Assembly (NCBI RefSeq): GCF_003576645.1
Contig: NC_044930.1
Coordinates: forward strand, 15,466,776-15,530,775
Length of the DNA: 64,000 bases
Direction of reading: 5' to 3'
DNA from: Ipomoea triloba
Lineage: Eukaryota; Streptophyta; Magnoliopsida; Solanales; Convolvulaceae
Shown here piece by piece: positions 1 to 12,046 of this stretch. The notes beneath the pieces were generated by a model. The model did no database searches. It was not told the DNA's origin and saw only the letters and a program-made list of their open reading frames with translations. The position numbers and the translations under genes are program-made. The stretch's first letter is position 1. Every line of letters starts with the position of its first letter.

Positions 1-25
1 AATCATGTATTAGAAATTGGGGGTG

Positions 26-819
26 TTACATTATAAAAATCGCCCTCGTTGACTCTTGCTGTTGTGCAACGAGCAAGTTCTTGCAGATTGAGCTCATGTT
101 CACCGAATGGCCTGTGTCCATACTCCATAGCATGAATAGCTCTGCCTTGGAGACTCGGTCATAAGTCTCCGGCTTGCCTTCCCATGAGTGTGCGATTACC
201 TTCCACAAGACTCTTAAGTCCTCCCTTACAATTTGAGAAACTCTTACTCTCGACCCAACTCATTCAACTCCCGGCCTTGCGATCATCGAACAATATTTTC
301 TTGGGGTGTCTCTATCTCCAAAATCGTGTCTTAGCCTTCGATACCAGTTCTTTGACTGGTCATCTTCCTCGTAAAATCTAAGAGAGCGCCCAAGCGATTG
401 GCTGAAATGTGATAATCCTGGTTGAAAAGTCGAAATTTGATAGTCGGGCTGTAGAGGTCTCCGGTCACTCCTTTAACATTCAGACTTGCGATGAATTCAT
501 GGACCAAGAGAATGAAGGTATCTTGCCTCCAGCTCAACAAATTATTCCAATAAGGTTCGTGGATTAACCTTTCCAGTCCATATTTACATTCAAAATCTTC
601 CAGAACTGTTAAGTCAACATACTTCTACTGCACAATTGGGAAGTTGAGCAGCTGTCTGTATCGACCTAACATAGTCGGTGTCATTAGCAGGATTTGGTTT
701 CCTGTAGGCACTCCAATGTAGGTAGTCTTTGTGTTCCTCGCGCTGTTCTCTTCCTCTGGTGCCTTTCCTTTTCGGAGCCTTCGAGCTATCTGTTGTGCAA
801 ATTCATTGGGAGAAGACAT
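26..819 (-). pseudogene. Athila ORF1-like gene, divergent copy, broken
   Basis: The start is ATG at 819. The product has a basic N terminus, then a block around 480-620 (LTVLEDFECKYGLERL, later EFIASLNVKG) that aligns by eye, at the same spacing, with the tandem family further right (PSVLREFGCEDKVNRL, then GFLASLNIKK). The C-terminal block SKAELFMLWSMDTGHSVNM near 70-130 matches the array's QDLFYMWSMEKEADVNMG. This is the pattern of the plant Athila ORF1 / 'putative plant transposon protein' families; their biochemical function is unknown. Breaks: an in-frame TAG at 625-627, and a frameshift between about 330 and 210. It is clearly older or more divergent than the array copies. The family call is inference from pattern only. 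Confidence 0.5.
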
Positions 820-2048
820 TTTTCCTATAACATCGACAAGCAAAACACCATACAAGGAAAAACATTTTCCACTTTAAACATGATTGTGAACAATATTGCA
901 CATTTTAAAGAAATGATCATAAAAACTCATTGCATGTAACATCATTTTGGTATTCATCAACAATTCTATCATACACATGCAAGGATTAGTTCATTCTACT
1001 CCATACTCATCTCAAAGTCAAAAGATCAACAATTGGTCAACTTCATCTTCTTCCTCAAGACTAGCTTGAGGTTGAAAAATGGAGAAAATATGAAAGTTAA
1101 AATTGGACCAAATAACAAGTTGGATATAACAATGTAGTGCCTAGAGAGTAGGAAAGTTGCAAACTTTTCCCACCATGCTCACTATATCATCATGGATCTC
1201 ATCATGACAAGAGAATACCCAAATCAAACAATTTCAAGATCTTTTTTTTTTTTAGAATAAAAACAATTTCAAGATCTAGTCACAAAGAGATGGTAAAACA
1301 TGGAATTTCTAGTGTATAGAAGCAATGTAGGCCTAATACAAGTCTAATAAGTCATTTCATAACAATATATCTCAAGAAAAATCTTGAACAAGAAAAACCC
1401 ATGGAGATATGCTTTAAGGAGAGTAAGTTCTTCATTCAAACAAGTAATAGCAAAAGAGAATATGTTCTTACCTTGGAAATGACTTAGGAAGATCAAGAGA
1501 AGTTGAAAAACTTGGAAGGAAATGCTTTAGAGTTGTGTGTTTTTAGCTTGAGGGAGACTTTAGCTCGTGGTGGTGAAGAAATAGGGTAGGGAAGGGTTTT
1601 AAACTACTTCGCGCGAAAATTCCGCGAAAAATCTGGTGCCCGTCCACGCATGTCACCATGCGTGGTGGTGGGCGTGGGAGCTCTCTGGTTTATTTTCACG
1701 CCTGCTCACACACGTGTGAGTGGCGTGGCAGCTTTCTGGAAATGTTCCACGCCTGCTTACACGCGTGGTAGCAGGCCTGGAAGGCGTGATGTGCAAAATT
1801 TTACCTCGATTTTTCCTTCCTTCCTTTGCTAATGATGATGATTGTCGATCGATTGCGGCAATTTGTAACTCTCGGGTTGATGATCTGTACTTGTTAGCTT
1901 AACCGAGGTTATAGAAACATTATTGAAATAATGATAAAGAAAAGTATATTATAGATAATAAGAAAAACTTAAGGAAATGTAAGATAACATTGGGACTGCC
2001 TCCCAAGTGCGCCATGGTTTAACGTCTCCTGGCTAGATGTTGTGTGTT
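820..2048. other. Non-coding Athila-like intergenic or LTR-type sequence
   Basis: No credible gene. It is AT-rich up to about 1560. At 1640-1790 there is a run of CACGC/GCGTG-rich inverted words such as CACGCATG and CACACACGTGTGAG, of a kind seen in some plant gypsy LTRs; a related run lies at 12120-12215. The GCCTCCCAAG motif at about 1995-2015 is the only landmark. Confidence 0.35.
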
Positions 2049-3520
2049 CTATCCTTCGAAGCACACAGATTTTGGGACCTTACCAAGCGTCCCGTGAACT
2101 TTAGATTCAAGGTATGCCCGAAGATGGGGAATATCCTTGAATTCAAAAGCAAAGAAGGGGAAAGCATATTGTATTGATAAATAAGGACGGGGTACTACCC
2201 TAAGCTGTTTAAGGATAGCAAGCATCTTTTCTACCTTCTCGTTATAGATTCCATCCCTAAAAAAATCATCCTTAAAAACTTCCCAGTGAACACACTCGCC
2301 ACTATCTATCTCTCGTGAAGTGTCTACACCTTCTCCTGAATCATTAAATTCGCAAAACTCACTTTCACAAGAATAAAAAGATTTGATATCATCCTCACTT
2401 CCCAAATCATTATCACAAAATTGTAAGGAATCACACTCCCATGAACAAAAGGAAACTTTGTCACACATATCAAGATTATCATTATAAATCGTAAAGGAGT
2501 CATCCTCACAAACATCATAAGAATTTTCAATTAGAGTTGGAGTGAGAGTTTTACCTCGTGCGGGGTTTTCTTCTTCCCACATGATCTCAATATTATCCTC
2601 TTCTTCACTCTCAATCTCTCCCCATTGTTGCGTGTTCAACTCAAGAGTCAAAACTTCTTGGAGTACCGGGGTCTCAAGTTATGTGGATTCTTTTACACAC
2701 ACCTCTTCATCATTAATCATTCTGTCCATCTCGTCATTACTTTGCGGGTTGGTTTCCATTGTCGGGTGGTCTTCTATGAATGGGTTGTTAGCTTGTGGTA
2801 GCATTTTCTTCATGAATTCCTCCGATATCGATAGCAATTTAGTCTCGATTTCGTCCAGTGGAAGTCCTTCCTCGCGAAGAGTGACGAGATTTTTCTTCAT
2901 TTCGCTTCTAATTTCATTTCTTAAGTTGATAGTATCCTCCTTGGCCATTTGGATGAACATTTCTAATTTATACTTCAAGGTTTGGATTTCGTTATTGACC
3001 GGAGGAAGATACTCTCACAAGATGGTCTCTCATATGGTAAGGATTGGGTGAATTTTTTAGCGAAAGGTTGTGTTTCATAGGAATATCTATCATTATGTTG
3101 TGGTGGGAGTGAATATCTAGGATCCATATAAGAATGAGAATACCTATTTCTCTCAGGTTGATAGTTTGATGGAGGGTTATAATGAATTGGAGGTTTAACG
3201 GTTGAAGGAATTGTGGCCTTTAATGCCGGTTCACAACTTGGATCAATCTCCTTCATGACTTGAATAAGTCGGTTGTTAATATTCTCCGCTATTGAACTAA
3301 GGGATTCCTCTCCATTTTGGTATGTAGGTTTCTCAATTCTCTCATAATCAAGCATAGAGGATGTAGCGTAAGGATATGGTTCGTAGTTAGGATAAGTGAA
3401 AGTGTTTGGGTAAGGTGGGTATGTATATTGTGATGGTGGGTACAAATAAGGATTTTGATAGTATTGTGGGTGTTGTTCATAGGTTTGAGGTGGGTATGTA
3501 TATTGTGATGGTGGGTACAA
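2049..3520 (-). pseudogene. Unidentified retroelement frame, gag-like, broken
   Basis: Three minus-strand frames follow one another: 3520-2975, 2978-2679 and 2651-2049. The last two are in the same frame, separated by a TAA; the first joins by a frameshift near 3000. The upstream part is rich in Tyr, Pro and Gln with a YPPSQYTYPP repeat. The middle contains a short amphipathic, coiled-coil-like stretch (KYKLEMFIQMAKED). The downstream part is very acidic. I do not recognise a catalytic motif or zinc knuckle. Position upstream of the Athila-type ORF suggests the end of gag or a gag-pol junction; it could equally be an accessory protein. Confidence 0.3.
3417..3520 (-). repeat. Internal 75-bp repeat coding YPPSQYTYPP
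   Basis: The ten-residue word YPPSQYTYPP occurs twice, 25 residues apart, at the start of the gag-like frame. The repeat ends where the Tekay LTR sequence begins. Confidence 0.6.
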
Positions 3521-5617
3521 AAGCCTTGTACTTGCAACCCTATTTCCTTTTCATTTCCTGCAAGAATAATCCATCCTACTCCTTTCACCTCTAGAGAACC
3601 CTAAAGTGAATCCTACACTTTCATCTTCAAGATTCAAGTCAAGATTGCTCTTTTAGGATTGTTAAGGCTTGGGTAAGTGTCTATCTCTAGGAATATATAC
3701 CTTGCATCATGTTATTTTCATAATCTTTATACAAGTTCTTATGTTGTTCTTTTGGGGATCTTTTGGGAAAAAAGATGATCAAGGTGGAGGTGAAGCTTTG
3801 TGAGGAGGTTTGAGAGTTCTTGGGTGAAGTGTGCTTCAAGAGGTAACCACTATGTCCACCAAAATCTATTTTCACACTCTCAATCTATGATATTATTTGG
3901 TGTATTGGAATCCTGATGATTTCCTTGCTGTTAGCCTATTTGTTGTTGTCTGTGAAGTCATCTTTGATGGATTATGAACTTGTGTTCTTGATCCTTTACT
4001 TATTGATGTTTATGGATATTTATTGGCATGGATTCCTTGTTTATTTGGCTTCTGGAAGTTGTAATCTGAGCAATATAATTCCTGTTTTTGTATTCTAATC
4101 TGAACATTGCGTATTCTGTCTGAGTCTGTGATCTGGGGTTTGGGTTGCCCTTGCGGAGTACCCCAATGGTATAATGTGTCCCGCTGGAGTCTTCCGTAAG
4201 TGGTTCACGGTGAGGGATGGCGGAAGAGAGGGTTCCGTCGAGGTGGTCCGCTCCCTTCTTGCGGAGGAGAGTGGCGGAGGGCGGAGTTCCGTTGGAGGGT
4301 TCCGTTAGAGGGTTCCGCTGGGTTGTTCCATCAGGCTGCTGGGAGTTCTGGTTCCAGTGACCTGTTCTGTGGTCTGTTTGTTTGGTTGTTTCCCCCTTTT
4401 GTTTTGAACTTTGTTGGAGTATTTTGTTGGGTATTTTACCATGTTTTTGGAGTATTAATTCATATCTCTTGGTCCATCTTTTGAATCTCTTGCTTTGTTG
4501 AATCCTTGATTATATTATCTGGGAGTTGGTTTGTGTTCATAATCTGAGATGAACACTCTGAGTGGTGGTTCTTGGGCTGAGGTTGAGGTTGGATGTGGAT
4601 GGTGGATCTTTGAGTATCCTTGTGTATTTTGGGGCTTTATTTGCCATTGTGTATATGGGCACGCCATTGTGTATATGGACACTATTTGTCATTTGTGTAT
4701 ATGGGCACTATTTGCCATTTGTGTATATGGGCACTATTTGCCTCTATGTATTCGGGCACGATTTGCCTTTGTGTATTTCGGGCACCATTTGCCTTTATGT
4801 TTCGGGCATTATATGCCTCCGTGAACTAAGTTTGGGTTTGATGTTTGGTTTGAGGGTTGGTGTTGGTTGGAGGGTAAGGGTTAGTACTTATCCTTAGGTT
4901 GAGGTCTGTTTGGTCTCTTACTTGATTCTTGAGTTATATCATATCTCGTTGGTTGTTGATTATTCTTGGATATATTCTTGTTGGTCGTTTCTTATGAGTA
5001 CTCTATTGAATCCTTGATTCTGTTGATATCTTGTTGTCTTGTGCAATTCAATTGAATATTGATATTGTTGAGGAGTCTTGGTTTATCCTTTATTCAGCAT
5101 GTTGTTGTTGAGTATCCGATTTTACATATTGAACAGTTCGTTGGTGTATATATTCTATATGGGTGTGTAAACCTATTTACAACTTATTATATATCTATAT
5201 TTCCTTGCGGGTGTGAGTGGTGGTTGCTTAGCAGTCTTTTGCTAATGGTTTCTCGTATGTTTTCCAGATATGCAATAAGTCTAAGCGAGAGCGCGTTAGA
5301 GTTTACCCTTATGAGGCAGCTTAGACATAGTTATGTTGTTTTAGACTTTATGTTTGGGCCTGTGTGCCATTGTTGAGATTTCATATACTCTTGTTTAGAT
5401 TTTTGTTATGATGGATATGTTTTCAGGATTTATATCTATACAGTTGGTTCAATTTTTGGTTAGCCTGTGCATCTAGGGCGTGCTTTTCTTACCTAGATGT
5501 GGCATGATACCCCTTTAGGTTATAAATTGCTTCCGCTATGTATGTTTGATAGTTGAGATAGGCAGCTTTTGCATTAAAGTTTAGCTATCTCGGCTTGTGA
5601 AAAGTTGGGGTGTCACA
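3518..5617 (+). repeat. 5' LTR of Tekay copy 1, 5'-truncated
   Basis: It matches the 3' LTR (9634-12046) almost base for base from the stretch CAACCCTATTTCCTTTTC to the terminal GGGGTGTCACA. Visible differences are small indels, for example a segment of about 31 bp near 5204-5235 that the 3' LTR lacks. The LTR start (TGTAATACCCC) is absent; sequence begins abruptly at about 3518 next to the Athila-like frame. Confidence 0.85.
4630..4820 (+). repeat. LTR-internal minisatellite (GGGCACTATTTGCC type)
   Basis: Units of about 24-30 bp containing GGGCAC(T)ATTTGCC and TGTGTATAT recur about seven times. The same minisatellite, with unit sequence drift, lies in the 3' LTR (11110-11280), the nested LTR (50470-50605) and the LTR of Tekay copy 2 (about 48945-48970 and 51395-51490). 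Confidence 0.7.
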
Positions 5618-5632
5618 GTTGGTATCAGAGCC
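5618..5632 (+). promoter_or_regulatory. Primer binding site, tRNA-Met type
   Basis: TTGGTATCAGAGCC one base after the LTR terminus is the usual plant LTR-retrotransposon initiator tRNA-Met binding site. The 287-bp leader to the gag ATG is the same length in Tekay copy 2. Confidence 0.85.
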
Positions 5633-5904
5633 TGTGTTGAGGTCTAAGTCGGGATCCTAAGGTTTGAAATCTGAGACTCTAGGACTTGATCAATAGAAAT
5701 TAAGATGTTTTGAGAACCCTAGGATGTGTGAAATCTAGGATGCGGGGTGAGGACTCGTTTTAGTTGCTTATATCTTCTTTTGTTGTTGCTTGCTTTGTTT
5801 GTCTGTTGTTGTGAGCTTGTTCTCACTTCCTTCTTGCGCGTTTGGGAAGGCCGACCGCAGTGCTACCCGTCTTCCCGTAGCTTATTTCTCTCTCGTTAGT
5901 AATC

Positions 5905-6099
5905 ATGGTGCTAACAAGAAAGCGGGAAGAAGCCCCCAATGTGGGAGGAGGGATGCTGGAGCGTCTCAAGAAGTTAAAGATGGCCGGCGTCGAGCCAGCA
6001 AGGGCTACAGGGGGCAGCAGAGGAGTAAACCTCCCTAGTCTCGCAAGAGTGGATGGAAACGCAGGAGTCCACCTCAGCGGGGAGAACTCCTTATCATGA
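5905..6099 (+). pseudogene. Remnant of gag N terminus
   Basis: ATG at 5905 opens a 64-codon frame starting MVLTRKREEAPN. A similar start (MVPPRKREEVP) lies at the same distance from the PBS in Tekay copy 2. Nothing like a capsid region or CCHC zinc knuckle follows: within about 200 bp the sequence passes into protease. Gag has been lost nearly completely, and the remnant is out of frame with the protease. Confidence 0.55.
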
Positions 6100-6600
6100 A
6101 CAAGTCCCAGGCCGAGAGCTGCGATGTGGTTACCGGCATCTTCCCTGTACTCTCCGTCCCCACCTTAGTCCTGTTCGACTCTGGAGCTTCTAATTCCTTT
6201 ATATCCTCTAAGCTAGTCCGTGAGTTGGGCATTGTGCCTAGCACAGCGATGAAGATCGAAGTCAAGGTGGCGTTAGGTGAAGTCAAGGCATGTGAGCACC
6301 TCTTCGAAGGAGTGCCTGTGGAGATCAAAGGAGTGACTTTTCCGAGCGACCTCATCTAGTTCGACTTGGACGGCATTGGAGTGGTATTGGGCATGGATTG
6401 GTTGGGGCGGTATAAGGCCCAGATTCTGTGCAACGAGCAGATCAGGAAATACCGAGATAAAGGGCATGAGGTTTTCTTATGCGCGGTTGAGGACCTTAGC
6501 GCCCCTAAGGAGGAGGCTCAGTAGATACCCGTTGTATGCGAGTTCCCAGATGTTTTCCCCGAGGAGGTCCCTGGACTACCGCCTCCCGAGAGATAGAGTT
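6070..6600 (+). pseudogene. Gypsy aspartic protease and linker, broken
   Basis: The frame at 6096-6359 contains LVLFDSGASNSFIS, the active-site DSG motif of retroviral-type aspartic proteases, and after a TAG at 6357-6359 continues with VVLGMDWLGRY. It would process Gag-Pol. Compared with Tekay copy 2, a block of roughly 85 bp after CNE is missing near 6435, and a further TAG follows at about 6522. The TAG at 6357 occurs at the same codon in copy 2. Confidence 0.7.
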
Positions 6601-7941
6601 CACCATCGATTTGATGCCTGGAACTACCCCAATATTTAAGGCCCTATACCGGATGGCACCGAAAGAAATGCAAGAGTTAAAGGGGCAGTTGCAGGACCTG
6701 CTGAGCAAGGGTTACATTCGGCCGAGCGTGTCACCCTGGGGAGCCCTGTACTCTTTGTAAGGAAGAAAGATGGTAGCATGCGACTCTGCATCGACTATCG
6801 GGAATTGAATCAAGCAACAGTTAAGAACAAGTACCCCCTACCCCGGATCGATGATCTGTTTGATCAACTCAAGGGAGTCGGTATCTTCTCTAAGATTGAC
6901 TTACGATCCGGATACCATCAGCTTAGGGTGGCAGAGGCGGACATCCCTAAGACGACATTTCGAACCCGCTATGGTCATTATGAGTTCACGGTGATGCCGT
7001 TCGGACTGACAAATGCCCCAGCCGCCTTCATGGATCTGATGAACCGCGTGTTTCAGTCATATTTGGATGCGCTCGTGGTAGTATTCATAGACGATATCTT
7101 GGTCTACTCTCCAAACCCGTCTGAGCACGAGAAACATCTCAGGACGGTGTTGCAAATCCTAAGAGAAAAGCAGTTATATGCTAAGTTGTCAAAGTGTGAG
7201 TTCTAGAAGACCAGTGTAGCATTCTTGGGCCATGTAATTGCCAGGGAGGGAATCTCGGTAGATCCCGCAAAGATTCAAGCAGTGATGGAATGGCCTGTAC
7301 CGACGACCGCATCTGAAGTTCAAAGCTTTTTGGGATTGGCAGGGTATTACAGGAGGTTCGTCCCGGATTTCTCCAAGATCGCGCAGCCCATAACGCAACT
7401 TATGAAGAAGACTACATCCTTTCAGTGGGATAGCGACTACGCTGAAGCTTTTCAAGAGTTGAAGAAAAGACTGACATCTACCGCGGTCTTAACCCTACCC
7501 TCTGGAATCGAGGGGTTCGAGGTGTTCAGCGATGCGTCGAAGAAAGGCTTAGGATGTGTGTTGATGCAGCAGGGCAGGGTGGTGGCCTATGCGTCCCGAC
7601 AGCTTAAAAGCCATGAAGAGAACTACCCTACGCATGACTTGGAATTAGCTGCCGTAGTCTTTGCATTAAAGATTTGGAGACACTATCTCTATGGGGTGCA
7701 ATACAAGATTTATACCGACCATAATATCTTCACGCAAAAAGAGTTGAACATGCGACTAAGGCGTTGGCTGGAACTCATTAAAGACTATGATCTAATCATT
7801 CAATACCACGAAAGAAAGGCAAATGTAGTGGCAGATGCACTGAGTAGAAAGACTAAACATTCTCTTAATGCCACGTGGGTGCTCGCGGACGACCTGCGCA
7901 AGGAATTCCAAAGGATGAACATCGCAGTGGTAGAAGAGTGA
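6536..7941 (+). pseudogene. Gypsy reverse transcriptase and RNase H, broken
   Basis: RT blocks in order: [53 protein letters not shown] and the catalytic [11 protein letters not shown] (FIDD at about 7082-7100). RNase H follows: [34 protein letters not shown] and VADALSRK. Function: copying element RNA to DNA and removing the RNA strand. Breaks: a 1-bp loss near 6748 that shifts the frame relative to copy 2, TAG at 7204-7206, TGA at 7939-7941, and a short in-frame deletion after TDH in RNase H. The TAG at 7204 is also present in Tekay copy 2. Confidence 0.9.
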
Positions 7942-9429
7942 CAGAGGGATGAGGAGATTCGACTCTTTAACATGCAGATTCTACCCGCATGGCTTGACGA
8001 GATCCAGAAGAGTCAGATTGGCGATACCCGGTTGAGTAAATTGAGAGCCAGACTGGTCGATGGCAGGAAAGGACCTTTTGAGCTACATTCCGATGGCAGT
8101 TTGCGTTATTAAGGACGTTGGTGCGTGCTAGCCTCTTGCAGGGAGCTGAAGAGACAAATATTGGAAGAAAGCCATCATACCCCGTATTTAGTACACCCTG
8201 GTGGTGATAAGTTATATAAAGACATGAAGAAGCTGTTCTGGTGGCCTAATATGAAAAAGGAGATAGCCGACTTCGTGAGCCGATGTTTGAATTGTCAAAA
8301 GGTTAAGGCAGAAAGATGTAAGACTAAAGGAATGCTGCGACCCCTAAAAATACCTGAAGGGAAGTGGGATTCCATCTCAATGGATTTCGTGGGTGGATTG
8401 CCTTTGACCAAGACCGGGAAAGACAAGGTTTGGGTGATTGTGGATCGCCTCACCAAGACAGCCCGATTTATCGCGATGAAAGAGACTTGGACTATGGATC
8501 AGTTGGCTAAGGCTTATATCAACCAAGTGGTGAAATACCATGGAGTACCCCGCGACATCGTATCGGATCGGGACTCAAGATTCTTGTCACAATTCTGGAA
8601 GTCACTACAAGCAGCCTTGGGTACTAGATTGAAGATGAGCACTGCTTTCCATCCAGCCACCGATGGGCAGACGGAGCGGACCATTCAAACATTGGAAGAT
8701 ATGTTACGGGCTTGCATGCTGGATTTGCAAGGATCTTGGGAGGAGCACCTCGACCTGATTGAATTTTCCTACAACAACAGCTACCATTCCAGTATTCAGA
8801 TGGCCCCCTACGAGGCGCTCTACGGCCAGAAGTGCAGAAGCCCGTTATGTTGGGAAGACTTGGTAAACCCGGTAACTTTGGGACCACAGTATTTACAAGA
8901 AGCCACGGAGAAAGTCAAGCTAATTCAAAGAAGGATGAAGGCTGCTCAAGATTGCTAGAAATCTTATGCTGACTTGGGAAGGAGACCAGCGGAGTTCCAA
9001 GAAGGGGAGAAAGTGTGGCTGAAGATTTCACCATCTAGAGGAGTGATGAGATTTGGGAAGAAAGGGAAGTTAAGCCCTCGATTCATTGGTCCTTATGAGA
9101 TCTTAGAGAGGGTTGGGCTGGTGGCTTATCGTTTGGCCTTGCCAGCAGAGTTGGACCGAGTGCACGACGTATTCCATGTTTCCCAACTGAAGAAGTACGT
9201 GCATGACGCTTCTCACGTGATTGCACCAGAAATCCTGGAGCTAGACGAGACGCTATCTTACGAAGAGAAGCCAGTGAATATTCTAGATACCAATACCCGA
9301 GAGACTCGACGCAAGGCAGTCAAGCTGGTGAAGGTGTGTTGGTCCAACCATGGAGTCGAGGAGGCCACCTGGGAGATGGAGGACGAGATGAGGAGACGCT
9401 ACCCGGCTTTATTTGACCTAGGTAAGTAG
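7942..9429 (+). pseudogene. Gypsy integrase with chromodomain-like C terminus, broken
   Basis: Zinc-binding N terminus: H...H in the ESHHTPYLVHPGG region and CLNCQKVKAE. Catalytic core: SMDFVGGLP, the VSDRDSRF aspartate and the glutamate of DGQTERTIQTLEDML, giving D, D and E in order. The C-terminal part has RFIGPYEILERVG and DVFHVSQLKKY, then a chromodomain-like block ending VCWSNHGVEEATWE near 9335-9380, which in chromoviruses directs insertion to heterochromatin. In-frame stops: TAA 8110-8112 and TAG 8956-8958. Otherwise the frame is the same as the RT frame, so decay is mostly point mutation. Confidence 0.9.
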
Positions 9430-9618
9430 TTAGTTTAGTTCTTGCATGCTGTGCATGGGTTGGGTAAGTTAGAAGTTTAAGAGTAGTAGTGTAGTATGTT
9501 CTTGAGGATAGGTTGGTTGAGCAATCCTTTTTCCTTAAGCTTCGATCGATTCCTTGTTTCCTTGAACCATTCCGTTCTAAGTTCCCGTGAGCTACGAGCT
9601 TCGGGGACGAAGCTCCTT
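9430..9618 (+). other. Untranslated 3' internal region of Tekay copy 1
   Basis: No coding potential; it links the integrase stop to the polypurine tract. Confidence 0.6.
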
Positions 9619-9620
9619 TT

Positions 9621-9633
9621 AAGGGGGGTAGAG
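9621..9633 (+). promoter_or_regulatory. Polypurine tract
   Basis: AAGGGGGGTAGAG lies directly before the 3' LTR start TGTAATACCCC, the expected place for the plus-strand DNA primer. Confidence 0.85.
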
Positions 9634-9725
9634 TGTAATACCCCGTAAATCCGTTCGAGCCTTGAGACCGGTAATTAATTCCACAGGGCGATTTGTTTGG
9701 TTTAATTGGGCTTAGTCTTTCCAAT

Positions 9726-9771
<46 letters not shown>

Positions 9772-12046
9772 CTTGAACCCGGAATTTATTATTTTATTCA
9801 AAAGTCCAATTCTTGATTTAATTCTTGTAAGGAATTTATTCTAATTTGGATCCTTACAATTCTTATAAGTAAGAGTATTTATATAATGGCCCAATCTACA
9901 TATATGTTTATTCTTGGAAGATTAACTCCTTACAAACTAGTAGTATAATGAATAATGTGTGACCCATTTTATAAGGGCCCATTATTTTATGTCTTACCCT
10001 AGTTGATACATATATAATATATGTAATGATCTTTCCCTGCAACCCTATTTCCTTTTCATTTCCTGCAAGAATAATCCATCCTACTCCTTTCACGTCTAGA
10101 GAACCCTAAAGTGAATCCTACACTTTCATCTTCAAGATTCAAGTCAAGATTGCTCTTTTAGGATTGTTAAGGCTTGGGTAAGTGTCTATCTCTAGGAATA
10201 TACCTTGCATCATGTTATTTTCATAATCTTTATACAAGTTCTTATGTTGTTCTTTTGGGGATCTTTTGGGAAAAAAGATGATCAAGGTGGAGGTGAAGCT
10301 TTGTGAGGAGGTTTGAGAGTTCTTGGGTGAAGTGTGCTTCAAGAGGTAACCACTATGTCCACCAAAATCTATTTTCACACTCTCAATCTATGATATTATT
10401 TGGTGTATTGGAATCCTGATGATTTCCTTGCTGTTAGCCTATTTGTTGTTGTCTGTGAAGTCATCTTTGATGGATTATGAACTTGTGTTCATGATCCTTT
10501 ACTTATTGATGTTTATGGATATTTATTGGCATGGATTCCTTGTTTATTTGGCTTCTGGAAGTTGTAATCTGAGCAATATAATTCCTGTTTTTGTATTCTA
10601 ATCTGAACATTGCGTATTCTGTCTGAGTCTGTGATCTGGGGTTTGGGTTGCCCTTGCGGAGTACCCCAGCGGTATAATGTGTCCCGCTGGAATCTTCCGT
10701 AAGTGGTTCACGGTGAGGGATGACGGAAGAGAGGGTTCCGCTGAGGAGGTCCGCTCCCTCCTTGCGGAGGAGAGTGGCGGAGGGCGGAGTTCCGCTGGGT
10801 TGTTCCATCAGGCTGCTGGGAGTTCTGGTTCCAGTGATCTGTTCTGTGGTCTGTTTGTTTGGTTGTTTCCCCCTTTTGTTCTGAACTTTGTTGGAGTATT
10901 TTGTTGAGTATTTTACCATGTCTTTGGAGTATTTATTCATATCTCTTGGTCCATCTTTTGAATCTCTTGCTTTGTTGAATCCTTGATTATATTATCTGGG
11001 AGTTGGTTTGTGTTCATAATCTGAGATGAACACTCTGAGTTGTGGTTCTTGGGCTGAGGTTGAGGTTGGATGTGGAGGGTGGATCTTTGAGTATCCTTGT
11101 GTATTTTGGGGCTTTATTTGCCATTGTGTATATGGGCACTATTTGCCATTTGTGTATATGGGCACTATTTGCCATTTGTGTAGTTGAGGACTATTTGCCT
11201 CTATGTATTTGGGCACGATTTGCCTTTGTGTATTTCGGGCACCATTTGCCTTTATGCTTCGGGCATTATATGCGTCCGTGAACTGAGTTTGGGTTTGATG
11301 TTTGGTTTGAGGGTTGGTGTTGGTTGGAGGGTAAGGGTTAGTACTTATCCTTAGGTTGAGGTCTGTTTGGTCTCTTACTTGATTCTTGAGTTATATCATA
11401 TCTCGTTGGCTGTTGATTATTCTTGGATATATATTCTTGTTGGTCGTTTCTTATGAGTACTCTATTGAATCCTTGATTCTGTTGATATCTTGTTGTCTTG
11501 TGCAATTCAATTGAATATTGATATTGTTGAGGAGTCTTGATTTATCCTTTATTCAGCATGTTGTATTTGAGTATCCGATTTTACATATTGAACAATTCGT
11601 TGGTGTATATATTCTATATGGGTGTGTAAACCTATTTACAACTTATTATATATCTATATTTCCTTTTTTGCTAATGGTTTCTCGTATGTTTTCCAGGTAT
11701 GAAATAAGTCTAAGCGAGAGCGCGTTAGAGCTTACCCTTATGAGGCAGCTTAGACATAGTTATGTTGTTTTAGACTTTATGTTTGGGCCTGTGTGCCATT
11801 GTTGAGATTTCATATACTCTTGTTTAGATTTTTGTTATGATGGATATGTTTTCAGGATTTATATCTATAGAGTTGGTTCAGTTTTTGGTTAGCCTGTGCA
11901 TCTAGGGCGAGCTTTTCTTACCTAGATGTGGCATGATACCCCTTTAGGTTATAAATTGCTTCCGCTATGTATGTTTGATAGTTGAGATAGGCAGCTTTTG
12001 CGTTAAAGTTTAGCTATCTCGGCTTGTGAAAAGTTGGGGTGTCACA
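9634..12046 (+). repeat. 3' LTR of Tekay copy 1 (2413 bp)
   Basis: Begins TGTAATACCCCG after the polypurine tract and ends GGGGTGTCACA. The length is within one base of the nested solo LTR at 48976-51389. It includes a (TA)n run and the GGGCAC minisatellite. Confidence 0.9.
9728..9768. repeat. (TA)n microsatellite in LTR
   Basis: Uninterrupted TA dinucleotides. The equivalent site in the nested solo LTR (about 49071-49124) is longer, as expected of a variable microsatellite. Confidence 0.95.

Larger units (their letters stand above)
1..3520 (-). mobile_element. Decayed Athila-like Ty3/gypsy element, minus strand
   Basis: Read on the minus strand from 3520 to 1, the segment holds a gag-like low-complexity frame, then near 1990-2020 a GCCTCCCAAG motif like the one I recall as typical of Athila elements downstream of pol, then an Athila ORF1-like gene. 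No reverse transcriptase, protease or integrase is recognisable, so pol is missing or was never here. The right edge at about 3518 is cut by the truncated LTR of the Tekay element. The left edge lies outside the window. Family assignment is by recalled motifs, not by a search. Confidence 0.45.
3518..12046 (+). mobile_element. Tekay/Del-like chromovirus, copy 1, gag-deficient
   Basis: Order: truncated 5' LTR, primer binding site, about 65 gag codons, protease, RT, RNase H, integrase, chromodomain-like tail, polypurine tract, 3' LTR. This is the Ty3/gypsy order. The long LTRs and the C-terminal chromodomain-like block suggest the Tekay/Del lineage. The first roughly 400 bp of the 5' LTR is missing, so the target duplication cannot be tested. 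Confidence 0.8.

Noticed and set aside
4200..4484. 94-codon frame in the Tekay LTR as a gene
   Set aside because: It lies in an LTR segment whose other copies (10677, about 50040) have different frames and indels; no motif.
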